In this document: positions 33,165 to 41,834 of the stretch, in pieces
How positions within the stretch are numbered: position 1 is the stretch's first letter
How the letters are laid out: each line of letters opens with the position of its first letter
Assembly (NCBI GenBank): GCA_045589955.1
Contig: JAZNQD010000064.1
Span: forward strand, 54,123 to 118,122
Source: CAJGCS01 sp045589955
Lineage (GTDB): Bacteria; Bacillota_I; Bacilli_A; ML615J-28; CAG-313
DNA: 64,000 bases
Direction of reading: 5' to 3'
The notes under the pieces: model-generated
What the model was told of the DNA's origin: nothing
What the model saw: only the letters and a program-made list of their open reading frames with translations
Databases searched by the model: none
Position numbers and translations under genes: made by a program

Positions 33165-33398
33165 ATGAGCGTAGTTCGAAAAATTGCTTTAGTAATATTA
33201 ATCGTCGGTGCCCTAAACTGGGGTTTAATTGGCCTATTTGATTTTAACCTAGTAGGTTTCTTATTTGATGGTATTAGTGAAGTTATCTCTAGAGTTATTT
33301 ATTCATTAGTCGGTGTTGCAGGGATTGCATCAATCGTAACATGGGCAATTCCAGAAACCGAAGAGGCTTTAAACTATACACACAAGATGAATAATTAA
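33165..33398 (+). CDS. DUF378 small membrane protein
   Basis: 77 residues from the ATG at 33165, since GGAGGT lies directly before it (the ATG at 33153 precedes that site). DUF378 signature: VGALNWGLIGLFDFNLVGFL, with two transmembrane helices and the second helix VIYSLVGVAGIASI. Function unknown; common in Bacillota. Own terminator follows. Confidence 0.92.
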   Translation: MSVVRKIALVILIVGALNWGLIGLFDFNLVGFLFDGISEVISRVIYSLVGVAGIASIVTWAIPETEEALNYTHKMNN

Positions 33399-33442
33399 AA
33401 TAAGGCAATTACTGTAAACAAGCAGTAATTGCTTTATTTTGC
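33395..33442 (+). terminator. Terminator after DUF378 gene
   Basis: 18-bp stem: 33397-33414 (AAAATAAGGCAATTACTG) with 33423-33440, one G-T pair. Confidence 0.88.
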
Positions 33443-33499
33443 GATTTAAACCCTAAATTTGCCTGTTTTTGCATTTTTTGTTTCTTTGATAATAATTAA

Positions 33500-33528
33500 T
33501 TGACTAAAACATAAATTAATTGTATAAT
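33500..33528 (+). promoter_or_regulatory. SigA-type promoter, SGNH lipoprotein
   Basis: TTGACT (33500-33505), 17 bp, TATAAT (33523-33528). Confidence 0.85.
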
Positions 33529-33547
33529 TTTAATAAATGGAGGAAAT

Positions 33548-34873
33548 ATGAGAAGAATAAAACAATTAAGTGTATTTTTAATAACTTTAACAAGTTTATT
33601 TTTACTTGTTTCATGTAAACCTAAAACATATAATGTTACCTTAGTTTGTCAAGGTCAAATTGAAGAATTACAATTTAAAGAAGGAGAAATCTTTAAAGGT
33701 GATGAGATTAAAATTGAAGGATATGTATTTGTTGGCTGGTTTGATTCAGAAGGAAACAACGTATCTAATTATCAAGTAAACCAAAATGCAACTTTTGTTG
33801 GGAAATACATAAAAGAAGGTACGACATATAAGATTAATTATGAACTTAATGGAGGAGAACTTCCGGAAGAATATCCAGTTGAATATATAATTGGACAAGA
33901 AATCACTTTACCAATCCCTTATGGTTTTGGTGATATGACATTCTTAGGGTGGTATGTTAATGGCGAAATAATTTCATTAATATCTTCAAAAACCTATGGT
34001 AATTTAAATATCGTTGCTAAGTGGGATGATAAAAATATTTACCATGATCTTAACTATGAATTAGATGGTGGTACTTTAGAAGAAGGATATCGTACTCGAT
34101 ATGTTGAAGGGTCAGTTTATGTTTTGCCAATCCCCAAAAAAGATGGATATTTATTTAAAGGGTGGTATACAGATAGTGAATATCAAAATCGTATAAAGAA
34201 AATAACAAAAGAAGATAAGCAAAGTTATACTTTATATGCTCGTTTTGAAGAAAGAATTCGCGAAAATATGTATATTTCCTTTTTAGGAGATAGTATTACA
34301 ACTTATGTTGGATATATACCAGAAGGTTTTGCGACATATTATCCAACCTCAGGGTGTGATGTTGATAGCGTAGAAAAAACATGGTGGCATCAAGTTCTTC
34401 AAAAAACTGGCTATAAACTTCTTGTTAATAATTCTTATAGTGGAACACAAGTATCAGGGGGAACAAACTATGGTAATAGTTATGAACGTCTAAAATACTT
34501 ATCAAAAGATGGAGTTGATCCTGATATTATTGTAATTCATATGGGAACAAACGACTTTACACATGGAGTAAATGTCACTAAGTTTAAAAGTGCTTATGGA
34601 GCAATGATTGATAAGATTAAAGAAGAATATGATGATGTTGAGATATATATTATTAATCTTCCTTACAATAAGTATGCAACTAGTTTTGTAAGCCCTCGCG
34701 AAAAATATAATGTAGCCCTTCAAGAATTAAGTGAAGAAAAGAATGTTGAATTAATTGATATTACTGTAGGTATTAATAAAAATAATGTTCATTTATATAT
34801 GTTTGCCGGCGCGCATCCAAATTATGCAGGTATGACATATATGGCGGATATTATCTGGAAACGAATATTATAA
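33548..34873 (+). CDS. Lipoprotein: InlB-type repeats fused to an SGNH hydrolase
   Basis: 441 residues. Signal peptide and lipobox LLVSC; three InlB/Listeria-Bacteroides-type repeats (about residues 30-235; ends GWFD, GWYV, GWYT with YELNGG/YELDGG starts); then an SGNH esterase domain with block I FLGDSITTY, block III IHMGTNDFTHG (Gly-x-Asn), and block V AHPNYAGM. It is probably an esterase held on the outside of the membrane, the repeats acting as spacer or binding module. Substrate (polysaccharide acetyl or other acyl ester) is unknown. GGAGGA ribosome site. Confidence 0.88.
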   Translation: MRRIKQLSVFLITLTSLFLLVSCKPKTYNVTLVCQGQIEELQFKEGEIFKGDEIKIEGYVFVGWFDSEGNNVSNYQVNQNATFVGKYIKEGTTYKINYELNGGELPEEYPVEYIIGQEITLPIPYGFGDMTFLGWYVNGEIISLISSKTYGNLNIVAKWDDKNIYHDLNYELDGGTLEEGYRTRYVEGSVYVLPIPKKDGYLFKGWYTDSEYQNRIKKITKEDKQSYTLYARFEERIRENMYISFLGDSITTYVGYIPEGFATYYPTSGCDVDSVEKTWWHQVLQKTGYKLLVNNSYSGTQVSGGTNYGNSYERLKYLSKDGVDPDIIVIHMGTNDFTHGVNVTKFKSAYGAMIDKIKEEYDDVEIYIINLPYNKYATSFVSPREKYNVALQELSEEKNVELIDITVGINKNNVHLYMFAGAHPNYAGMTYMADIIWKRIL

Positions 34874-34905
34874 AAAAAGTCTGTCCTTTGGACAGACTTT
34901 TTAGT
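34872..34905. terminator. Bidirectional terminator
   Basis: AAAGTCTGTCC/GGACAGACTTT with A run before and T run after; between convergent genes. Confidence 0.9.
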
Positions 34906-36091
34906 CAGTATAATTATCAAAATAACCTTGAACTAAAACAACTGGAGTTCCTTTATCACCAGAACCACTTGTTAAGTCACAAAGAGAACCAATTAAATCA
35001 GTAAGTTGACGTGGAGTTGTTCCTTGTGATGCCATATTACCAACTAAATTATTATTTTTAGCTTTGATACTTTTTGAAATAGCTTCTTTTAATTCTTCAC
35101 CACTTAAATCTTTAAAATCATTATCAGCTAAGTATTTAAGCTTTAATTCGTTTGGTGTACCAATCAAACCATCAGTATATCCAGGAGAAACAACAGGATC
35201 AGCTAATTCCCAAATTTTGCCTTGAGGATCTTTAAATGCTCCATCGCCATAAACCATTACTTCAATATGCTTATGTGTTTTTTCTAAGAACATTTCTTGA
35301 ATTTTAACTACAAGTTCCTTACAGTTTTTAGGGAAAAGTTTAATTGTATCTTCAGTTGATTTATTTGAACCAAGAAGGCCATATTGTTCATTATAACCAG
35401 AACCATTAACTGATTCAGTTAGGATTTCATCAATACCTAAAACAATTTTAGCACCAGCCGCTTTTAAAATACGTTTAGTTCTTGCACGTGTGTGAATATC
35501 ACATGTTAACACTTTATCAGTGTAGTTTAAAATAGCTTTTGGTTGATTAGCAAAAACAATCTCAACTTCAGCACCCATTTCTTTAACAATGTTTGCATAA
35601 TATTCTACATAATCTACACCAGTAAATTCGTGTTTGTTCTCACCAAATAATTCACGATATTTTTCTAAAGATAGGACATCAGAATATGGATTTACGCCAG
35701 CTTCATCAAGTTGGTCATAAGTTAATAAAGCATTACCAACTTCATCACTTGGATAACTTAACATTAAAACAACTTTATCAACACCCATTGAGATACCACG
35801 TAAACAAATGGCAAAACGATTTCTTGAAAGAATTGGGAAAATTACACCAACAGTTCCTCCGCCGAATTTGTTTTTAACGTCTGTTGCAATATCATTAATT
35901 GATGCATAGTTTCCTTGAGAACGAGCAACAATTGACTCAGTTAATGCAACTACATCGCGATCTCTTAATTCAAACCCTTCTTCAACACTTGCATCGATAA
36001 CACTATCAACAACGATTTTTGCAAGATCATCATTTTTTCTAATAATTGGACAACGAATACCTCTTGAGACAGTTCCTACTTTTCTACTCAT
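34901..36091 (-). CDS. CofE-like (coenzyme F420-0:L-glutamate ligase family) protein
   Basis: 396 residues with F420-ligase family features: DRDVVALTESIVARSQGNY near residue 44 (CofE-type metal-binding start), then a long two-part domain ending MASQGTTPRQLTDLIGSLCD. Homologues are widespread in Bacillota that do not make F420 and their substrate there is not known; gamma-glutamyl or other amide ligation is the family chemistry. Own promoter and shared terminator; no F420 biosynthesis gene lies in the window. Confidence 0.75.
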   Translation of the reverse strand: MSRKVGTVSRGIRCPIIRKNDDLAKIVVDSVIDASVEEGFELRDRDVVALTESIVARSQGNYASINDIATDVKNKFGGGTVGVIFPILSRNRFAICLRGISMGVDKVVLMLSYPSDEVGNALLTYDQLDEAGVNPYSDVLSLEKYRELFGENKHEFTGVDYVEYYANIVKEMGAEVEIVFANQPKAILNYTDKVLTCDIHTRARTKRILKAAGAKIVLGIDEILTESVNGSGYNEQYGLLGSNKSTEDTIKLFPKNCKELVVKIQEMFLEKTHKHIEVMVYGDGAFKDPQGKIWELADPVVSPGYTDGLIGTPNELKLKYLADNDFKDLSGEELKEAISKSIKAKNNNLVGNMASQGTTPRQLTDLIGSLCDLTSGSGDKGTPVVLVQGYFDNYTD

Positions 36092-36128
36092 ATATTTACC
36101 TTCTTTTTTTAATTTTTATTACATATAT

Positions 36129-36157
36129 ATTATACTCTTTTTAACCATTTTTCTCAA
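36129..36157 (-). promoter_or_regulatory. Promoter of the CofE-like gene
   Basis: Minus strand TTGAGA, 17 bp, TATAAT. Confidence 0.8.
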
Positions 36158-36254
36158 AGAAAAAGCATACGTTTCTTAAAGAGATAGGTGTATGTTACTA
36201 TTAATTATAACCTTCTTATAAAATCGGAATAGTATAATATAAGGAAGTGTTTTA

Positions 36255-36989
36255 ATGAAATTTATTATTTTGGGATTATATCCATTTATTGGGACAACAA
36301 TTGGATCGATGTTTGTCTTCTTTATGAAAGATAAATTAAATCAAAAAATTGAAAAAATAATGTTATCAGTTGCATCAGGAGTAATGCTTGCATCAGCATT
36401 CTTTTCGTTGTTGGTTCCTTCAATTGAATTATCAAAAGAGTTAAAAAATATAATGTTTATCCCTCCTTCAGTAGGATTTATTTTAGGAATTATGGTTTTT
36501 ATCATTGTTGAAAAAATATTTATTAGAAAAAATAAAGATAAAGTAATGATGCCACTTGTTGTAACGCTTCATAATATTCCTGAAGGAATGGCGGTTGGTG
36601 TATCAATTGCAAGTTTACTAATTAATCAAAATCTAATAGCATATTCAAGTGTTTTAGCATTATCACTAGGAATTGCTCTTCAAAATATTCCTGAAGGAGC
36701 CATAATATCGCTTACTTTAAAAACGCAAGGAACAAATAAATTCAAAGCCTTTTTAATTGGTGTTTTATCTGGAATAGTAGAACCTCTTGCAAGTTTAATA
36801 ACAATAATATTTACTAATGCAATGCATTTTATTCTGCCTTATTCTTTAGCTTTTGCCTCGAGCGCAATGATTTATGTTATTATCGAAGAACTATTACCGA
36901 GTGCATATGAAGAAGGTTCAAAACGATTAATCTTGTCTTTTTTATTTGGGTTTATTGTCATGATGCTACTTGATATAATGCTTTCTTGA
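36255..36989 (+). CDS. ZIP-family metal transporter
   Basis: 244 residues, about eight transmembrane helices. ZIP metal-site motifs are complete: TLHNIPEGMAVGVSIA in helix IV and LQNIPEGAIIS in helix V, plus a Glu pair in YVIIEELLPSAYEEG. Imports divalent metal (Zn, Fe or Mn). The short His-poor loop argues for a ZupT-like broad importer rather than a strict zinc one. A TATAAT lies at about 36233, just upstream. Confidence 0.92.
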   Translation: MKFIILGLYPFIGTTIGSMFVFFMKDKLNQKIEKIMLSVASGVMLASAFFSLLVPSIELSKELKNIMFIPPSVGFILGIMVFIIVEKIFIRKNKDKVMMPLVVTLHNIPEGMAVGVSIASLLINQNLIAYSSVLALSLGIALQNIPEGAIISLTLKTQGTNKFKAFLIGVLSGIVEPLASLITIIFTNAMHFILPYSLAFASSAMIYVIIEELLPSAYEEGSKRLILSFLFGFIVMMLLDIMLS

Positions 36990-37018
36990 TTGACAACCCT
37001 TTTTAAAAGTGTTATATT
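36990..37018 (+). promoter_or_regulatory. Near-consensus promoter, GNAT-like gene
   Basis: TTGACA (36990-36995), 17 bp, TATATT (37013-37018); starts at the base after the ZIP gene stop. Confidence 0.85.
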
Positions 37019-37039
37019 ATATGTACAGAAGAGGTGTAT

Positions 37040-38155
37040 ATGCTAGAAGTAAGAGAAGTAAAAACAAGAAAAGAAAAAAAGCAATTTCTTGACTTTCCTC
37101 TAAAAATGTATAAAGGAAATAAGTGTTTTGTTCCACCTCTTTACGCAGACGAAAAACAAATATTCAAAAAAAATTACGTATACTATGAAACATCAGAAGC
37201 AGTATATTACAATGCTTATAAGGATGGAGTAATGGTCGGAAGAATATCCGGTATACTGCAAAAAGCAAGTAATGAGAAATGGAAACAAAACCGAGTTAGA
37301 TTTACAAGATTTGACTCAATAGATGATCAAGAAGTTGCTAATGCATTATTTAATGCGGTTGAAAAATGGGCGAAGGAAAAAGGGATGGATGAAGTTGTTG
37401 GACCATTAGGATTTTCTGATTTGGAACGCGAAGGACTTTTAATCGAAGGATTCGATGAAATTGCCACTTTTGAAGAACAATATAACTTTGCTTATTATCA
37501 AAAATTGATTGAAAATTTAGGGTATGAAAAAGAAATTGACTGGGTAGAAAGAAAGGTCTATTTACCGGACGAAGAAGACCATCGCCTTGAAAAATTAATA
37601 CCTTATATTATGAAAAAGTATAATCTTTCATTTGCTCAGTATAAAAGTATTAACGAATGTATAAAAAAATATGGTGAAAAACTTTTTGCCATTATTGATG
37701 AAACTTATGAACATATATATGGCAGTGTTCCATTTACAGATGGAATGCGAAAGATGTTAATAAGTAATTTTAAAACCATTGTTAGAAAAGAAGACATTAT
37801 TATGATTGTCGATGAAAATGATCGGGTTGTTTGCTTTGGCCTTGCTATTCCCGCAATTGGTGAAGCTCTTCAAAAATCAAATGGTCATTTGACTCTTCCA
37901 ACAATAATTAAAGTTCTTAAAGCCAAGAATAATCCTAAGGTGTTAGACTTAGCTTTAATTGGTGTAATTCCTGAATATGAAATGCGTGGAGTTTCTTCTA
38001 TCTTAATTAAATACGTTATGGATAAATTAAAAGAAGGTTTAGAACATATGGAAACTAATCTAAATCTAGAAACGAATTATCATATTCAAAACCAATGGAA
38101 GTCTTTTAAAACGGTACTACATAAACGTCGTCGTGCTTATATAAAGAAAATATAA
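37040..38155 (+). CDS. GNAT-fold protein (double acyl-CoA N-acyltransferase-like)
   Basis: 371 residues from the ATG at 37040 (GAGG five bases upstream; the GTG at 37034 is inside that site). The opening EVKTRKEKKQFLDFPLKMYK and FVPPLYADEKQIF, with VGPLGFSDLEREGLLIEGF in the middle, is a pattern shared by uncharacterised GNAT-related proteins of about 370 residues in Bacteroidota and Bacillota. The late segment VIPEYEMRGVSSILIKYVMD looks like the acetyl-CoA pyrophosphate loop. Substrate unknown. Confidence 0.75.
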   Translation: MLEVREVKTRKEKKQFLDFPLKMYKGNKCFVPPLYADEKQIFKKNYVYYETSEAVYYNAYKDGVMVGRISGILQKASNEKWKQNRVRFTRFDSIDDQEVANALFNAVEKWAKEKGMDEVVGPLGFSDLEREGLLIEGFDEIATFEEQYNFAYYQKLIENLGYEKEIDWVERKVYLPDEEDHRLEKLIPYIMKKYNLSFAQYKSINECIKKYGEKLFAIIDETYEHIYGSVPFTDGMRKMLISNFKTIVRKEDIIMIVDENDRVVCFGLAIPAIGEALQKSNGHLTLPTIIKVLKAKNNPKVLDLALIGVIPEYEMRGVSSILIKYVMDKLKEGLEHMETNLNLETNYHIQNQWKSFKTVLHKRRRAYIKKI

Positions 38156-38180
38156 ATCAACCAAATGGTTGATTTTTATT
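38152..38180 (+). terminator. Terminator after the GNAT-like gene
   Basis: AAATCAACCA/TGGTTGATTT with a T run. Confidence 0.88.
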
Positions 38181-38223
38181 TTGCTCTTTAAATAGTAAAA
38201 AATGCCTCTTACAAGAAATGATA

Positions 38224-38252
38224 TTGTCAGTATTATTGAAAAATGATATAAT
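38224..38252 (+). promoter_or_regulatory. Promoter, RsgI-like lipoprotein
   Basis: TTGTCA (38224-38229), 17 bp, TATAAT (38247-38252) with TGA before it. Confidence 0.82.
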
Positions 38253-38279
38253 ATTTATGTAAAGAAAAGGAGGATGCTA

Positions 38280-39488
38280 ATGAAAAAATTATTTAAAAAT
38301 GCCTTAGTTTTGGCAATTTGTTTAATGATGTCTTTTTTCCTAATTGGATGTAAGAAAAAATCAGAAGAACAATCATTATCTCGTGTAACAGTTGATATTA
38401 ACCCAAGTATTGAGCTAATAGTCGATGGTGAAAATAAAGTTGTTTCTGTAACAGCTTTAAATGACGATGGTAATATTATAATTGTTGGCGAATCTATTGT
38501 TGGAAAAACTGCTGAAGAAGCAGTAAGCTTAATTGTAAGCATTGCTACAGATACTGGTTATTTAGTTAAAGGCGAAGTATCTGGTGATGAAAATCAAATT
38601 AAAATTTCTGTATCAGGAAATGAAAAGTTTCAAGAAGAATTGTATAGTTCAATCAAAAAAGAAGTAGAAAAAGTTATTTCTACTGAACATATTAAAGCTT
38701 CAGTTCAAAAACAAAATGCTTTAGTAAAGGAACAATTAGTTGAACTTGCCCTAGAACTTGATCCAACATTATCAAATAAAAATCTTAATGAAATGAGCGA
38801 AGCAGAATTATTAGAAGTAATAAAGCAAGCAAGATTAGAAACAGCATTTTTATATTCTGAAGCGCTAATTGAAATGTATAATGAACAAAAAGCACTTGAA
38901 ATTCAACTAGTTGAAAATGAAAAAACACAAGAAGTTATTAATTCATTAGATGCTAGTTACCAAGTATATAAAGATGCATACTCAAAAATGTTATTGTCAT
39001 TTGGTGAACTTATCAGTGATGCAAAACAAATGTATTTCGATTCACTAGTTGATCCAAGTAGTGACTATCAAACATACTATGCTAAACTTCTAGATGCAAA
39101 AGCAGATTTAATTGCTCAAAAAGAAAAAGTGGCAGCTTTAGAAGAAGGTGCTGAAAAAGAAATTGCTAAGTCTATTCTTGCTTTAAAAGAAACAACTTAT
39201 AATAGCTTAGTTGAAAGTACTAATAATGCATATAATTTATTTAAACAATTATTTGATCAATTAATCCTTCAACTTGAAGCATTAGAAGCTCAATTAAAAG
39301 CTTATGAGGCAGAATTACCAAGCGAGATTAAAACAATGTTAAATAGTAAAGCAGCTGAAATTGAAAGTGCATGTAATCAAGTAAAAGACAATTTCTATTT
39401 AGAGTTTGAAAAAGAATTTGATGATGAAATTGAGTATTACAAGAATTTAATGCAAAGCAAAAAAGCACAATTAAAAGCTCAAGAATAA
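38280..39488 (+). CDS. Lipoprotein with RsgI-like domain and long coiled coil
   Basis: 402 residues from the ATG at 38280, six bases after AAGGAGG (the ATG at 38274 abuts that site). Signal peptide and lipobox FLIGC. Mature residues 40-120 match the extracytoplasmic middle domain of anti-sigma factor RsgI: RVTVDINPSIELIVDGENKV, NDDGNIIIVGESIVGKTAEE, DTGYLVKG. In RsgI that domain follows a cytoplasmic anti-sigma part and a membrane helix; here both are missing and a lipid anchor is used. The remaining 280 residues are Glu/Lys/Ala-rich coiled coil. No sigma-I gene is adjacent. Function unknown; an envelope sensor or structural role is inference. Confidence 0.8.
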   Translation: MKKLFKNALVLAICLMMSFFLIGCKKKSEEQSLSRVTVDINPSIELIVDGENKVVSVTALNDDGNIIIVGESIVGKTAEEAVSLIVSIATDTGYLVKGEVSGDENQIKISVSGNEKFQEELYSSIKKEVEKVISTEHIKASVQKQNALVKEQLVELALELDPTLSNKNLNEMSEAELLEVIKQARLETAFLYSEALIEMYNEQKALEIQLVENEKTQEVINSLDASYQVYKDAYSKMLLSFGELISDAKQMYFDSLVDPSSDYQTYYAKLLDAKADLIAQKEKVAALEEGAEKEIAKSILALKETTYNSLVESTNNAYNLFKQLFDQLILQLEALEAQLKAYEAELPSEIKTMLNSKAAEIESACNQVKDNFYLEFEKEFDDEIEYYKNLMQSKKAQLKAQE

Positions 39489-39557
39489 TAATAAATAGCA
39501 AGTATATAGAGCCTATTAACTATAGGATAAATCTATTTACTTGCTTTTATTATTTAA
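39484..39557 (+). terminator. Nested hairpin terminator
   Basis: AATAATAAATAGCAAGTA pairs with TACTTGCTTTTATTATT across an inner CCTATTAACTATAGG hairpin; T-rich end. Confidence 0.65.
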
Positions 39558-39567
39558 ACATTATTAT

Positions 39568-39596
39568 TTTACAAATTATTAGAAATATAGTATAAT
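39568..39596 (+). promoter_or_regulatory. Promoter of the phasin-like/UbiB pair
   Basis: TTTACA (39568-39573), 17 bp, TATAAT (39591-39596). It leaves a leader of about 150 nt before the start at 39755. The leader ends carry complementary 10-mers TTGTGATTAT (39609-39618) and ATAATCACAA (39719-39728), so it may fold back on itself. Confidence 0.65.
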
Positions 39597-39754
39597 ATAG
39601 GTAGAAGATTGTGATTATAAATATATTACTTTTGTAATAACTCTATTAATTCGCTTTTTAAAATACCCTTTAAACCTCAGTATTATATTTTTATTAACAT
39701 TATAATATGAAAGGCTTAATAATCACAAATTATATTTATAAGGAGACTATTAAT

Positions 39755-40105
39755 ATGGAAAAGAAATTTGAAGAAGTTAGTAAAAATATACTTTATACTG
39801 CTGTTGGTGCAGTGGTTGTAGTTACAGAAAAAACACAACAGTTTCTAGAAGAATGCCGAATTAAAGGCCAAGAAGCATGCGAACAATATGCAATCAAAAA
39901 TGAAGAATTAAAAAGAAGTGCCAAAGAAGCATTTAAAAAAGATGTTAATGTTACTGTTGTATCTGATGATGAAGATGAAAACCAACCCGAAGAAACAGAA
40001 GATATTTTAAGTAAAATTGCTAAACTTAGTAAAGAAGAATTATCAAGGGTAAAAGAAAAATTAAGCGAATTAGAAAAAGAAGAAGCTCCTGCTTCAGAAG
40101 AATAA
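39755..40105 (+). CDS. Phasin-like coiled-coil protein
   Basis: 116 residues from the ATG at 39755 (AAGGAG upstream; a longer frame to 39707 has no ribosome site). Amphipathic helix with a hydrophobic patch (LYTAVGAVVVVTEKTQQFLE) followed by charged helices and an acidic linker, as in the phasin-family/PhaF-like proteins that stand next to AarF/UbiB genes in many Bacillota. Probably helps at the membrane or regulates the kinase-like partner 4 bases downstream (inference). Confidence 0.75.
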   Translation: MEKKFEEVSKNILYTAVGAVVVVTEKTQQFLEECRIKGQEACEQYAIKNEELKRSAKEAFKKDVNVTVVSDDEDENQPEETEDILSKIAKLSKEELSRVKEKLSELEKEEAPASEE

Positions 40106-40109
40106 ATTA

Positions 40110-41726
40110 ATGGCTAATAAATTTATTATTGACCAACGTCGATTAAGAGAAATTACAAGAGTATTATTAAAACATAAAATCCAATCTGGATTAAATCCAG
40201 AAAAAGTACGCAAGATTGCTGAAGACTTAGGGCCAACATTTGTAAAAATTGGTCAAATCCTTTCAATGCGTGATGATATAATTCCTCTTGCATATTGTGA
40301 AGAACTAAAAAAACTACGCCTTAATGTTGCGTATATGCCTTTTAATGTTGTAAAAGAACAAGTAGAAAAGGCAACTGGTAAAAGTCTAAATGAACTTTTT
40401 AAATCAGTTGATGAAGAACCTCTTGGATCTGCATCAATCGGTCAAGTCCATAAAGCAACTTTATTAGATGGAAATGATGTTGTTTTCAAAGTAATGCGTC
40501 CAGGTATTTACCAAATGGTTGAAAGTGATTTACGACTATTTAAAATCGCTCTTAGCGCTAATAATCTTATTCCTCAAACAAAAGGTCTTAATATTAATAT
40601 CGAAAGTCTTATTGATGAGATTTGGAAAATTATGGCTGAGGAAATGGATTTTACACATGAAGTTAACAATCTAAAATTATTTAGTTCCTTAAATAAAGAC
40701 TATGTATATATATCAACACCTAAAGTCTATGAAGAATATACGTGTAAAGAATTCTTTGTAATGGAATATATTGATGGAATTCAAATCAGTGATAAAGAGA
40801 AACTTTTAGAAAATGGTTATGATTTACATGAAATTTGTGAAAAATTTGCAAACAACTTTTTAGTTCAAATTGTTGAAAAAGGTTTATTCCATGCGGATCC
40901 GCATCCTGGTAATATTTTAATTCGTGATGGTAAAATAGTCTTTATCGATTTTGGTAGTGTTGGCTTAATTTCAAAATATGATCGCAGCATTTACAAAAAT
41001 GCGATAATTGCCTTTATTAATCAAGATGCTTACGAAATTCAAAAAATCGTTTTATCATTTGGTATTTTAGATGAATCTAAATTGGATTATTCATTATTAT
41101 ATACAGATATTGAATCAATGTTATTTAAATATTCTGGTATGAGTGCTGGCGATGTTGATTTAGGAACATTACTAGATGAATTACTTAAGATTATTAGACA
41201 CCATCCAATTGTATTACCAAAAGGTTTCACTGCATTTGGTCGAGCTATTTTAACAATCCAAGGTGTTATTAAGGAAGTAGACCCATCAATTGATTTAGTT
41301 TCTATGTTTCTTAATTTGATTAAAAGTGATATTTTCAAATCAAATGATATAAGACAAAAAACATTTATTAATGCGTCAAGAACAATTAATGCTTTAAGTA
41401 AAACATCACAAATCCCTACTCAAGTATCAACTCTTCTTGATCTTGGTGTTAAAGGAAAAGCACGATTAAATCTAGATATTAATAATATTGATAAACTAAA
41501 CAAAACTCTTAAGAATGTTGCAACAAAAATTGCTTATGCACTAGTTATTGGCACATTTGCTTTAGCACTTGCAATAATTTTAGCTGCTTTATTATTTTCA
41601 CAACAACATATCTTGATTACACTATTTGCTATTTTTGTTTGTGTATGTGCACTAGTTTTAATTGGTGGTTTATTATTTGCCCTAATAGCTTACGTTATTG
41701 GAAATTATTTCAAAAAAAATAAATAA
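40110..41726 (+). CDS. AarF/ABC1/UbiB-family kinase-like protein
   Basis: 538 residues. UbiB-specific KxGQ motif (FVKIGQILSMRDD), Ala-rich loop PLGSASIGQVHKA, ATP Lys in VVFKVMRPG, catalytic HADPHPGN and metal-site FIDFGSVG are all visible. Two transmembrane helices at the carboxy end (IAYALVIGTFALALAII, LLFALIAYVIGN). UbiB proteins are atypical kinases/ATPases acting in quinone or isoprenoid lipid homeostasis. No ubiquinone genes are near; in Bacillota the role is unclear. Confidence 0.93.
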   Translation: MANKFIIDQRRLREITRVLLKHKIQSGLNPEKVRKIAEDLGPTFVKIGQILSMRDDIIPLAYCEELKKLRLNVAYMPFNVVKEQVEKATGKSLNELFKSVDEEPLGSASIGQVHKATLLDGNDVVFKVMRPGIYQMVESDLRLFKIALSANNLIPQTKGLNINIESLIDEIWKIMAEEMDFTHEVNNLKLFSSLNKDYVYISTPKVYEEYTCKEFFVMEYIDGIQISDKEKLLENGYDLHEICEKFANNFLVQIVEKGLFHADPHPGNILIRDGKIVFIDFGSVGLISKYDRSIYKNAIIAFINQDAYEIQKIVLSFGILDESKLDYSLLYTDIESMLFKYSGMSAGDVDLGTLLDELLKIIRHHPIVLPKGFTAFGRAILTIQGVIKEVDPSIDLVSMFLNLIKSDIFKSNDIRQKTFINASRTINALSKTSQIPTQVSTLLDLGVKGKARLNLDINNIDKLNKTLKNVATKIAYALVIGTFALALAIILAALLFSQQHILITLFAIFVCVCALVLIGGLLFALIAYVIGNYFKKNK

Positions 41727-41731
41727 TAGAT

Positions 41732-41768
41732 TTTAAAGGATATATGGTTATATATATCCTTTTTCTTT
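41732..41768 (+). terminator. Terminator after ubiB
   Basis: AAAGGATATAT stem with ATATATCCTTT followed by five or more T. Confidence 0.85.
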
Positions 41769-41773
41769 TAGGA

Positions 41774-41802
41774 TTGTCAAAATAATATATAAATGATATA
41801 AT
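41774..41802 (+). promoter_or_regulatory. Promoter, membrane protein
   Basis: TTGTCA (41774-41779), 17 bp, TATAAT (41797-41802) with TGA before it. Confidence 0.82.
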
Positions 41803-41834
41803 ATAGTATAGACAAATAAGGAAAGGAGTATATT

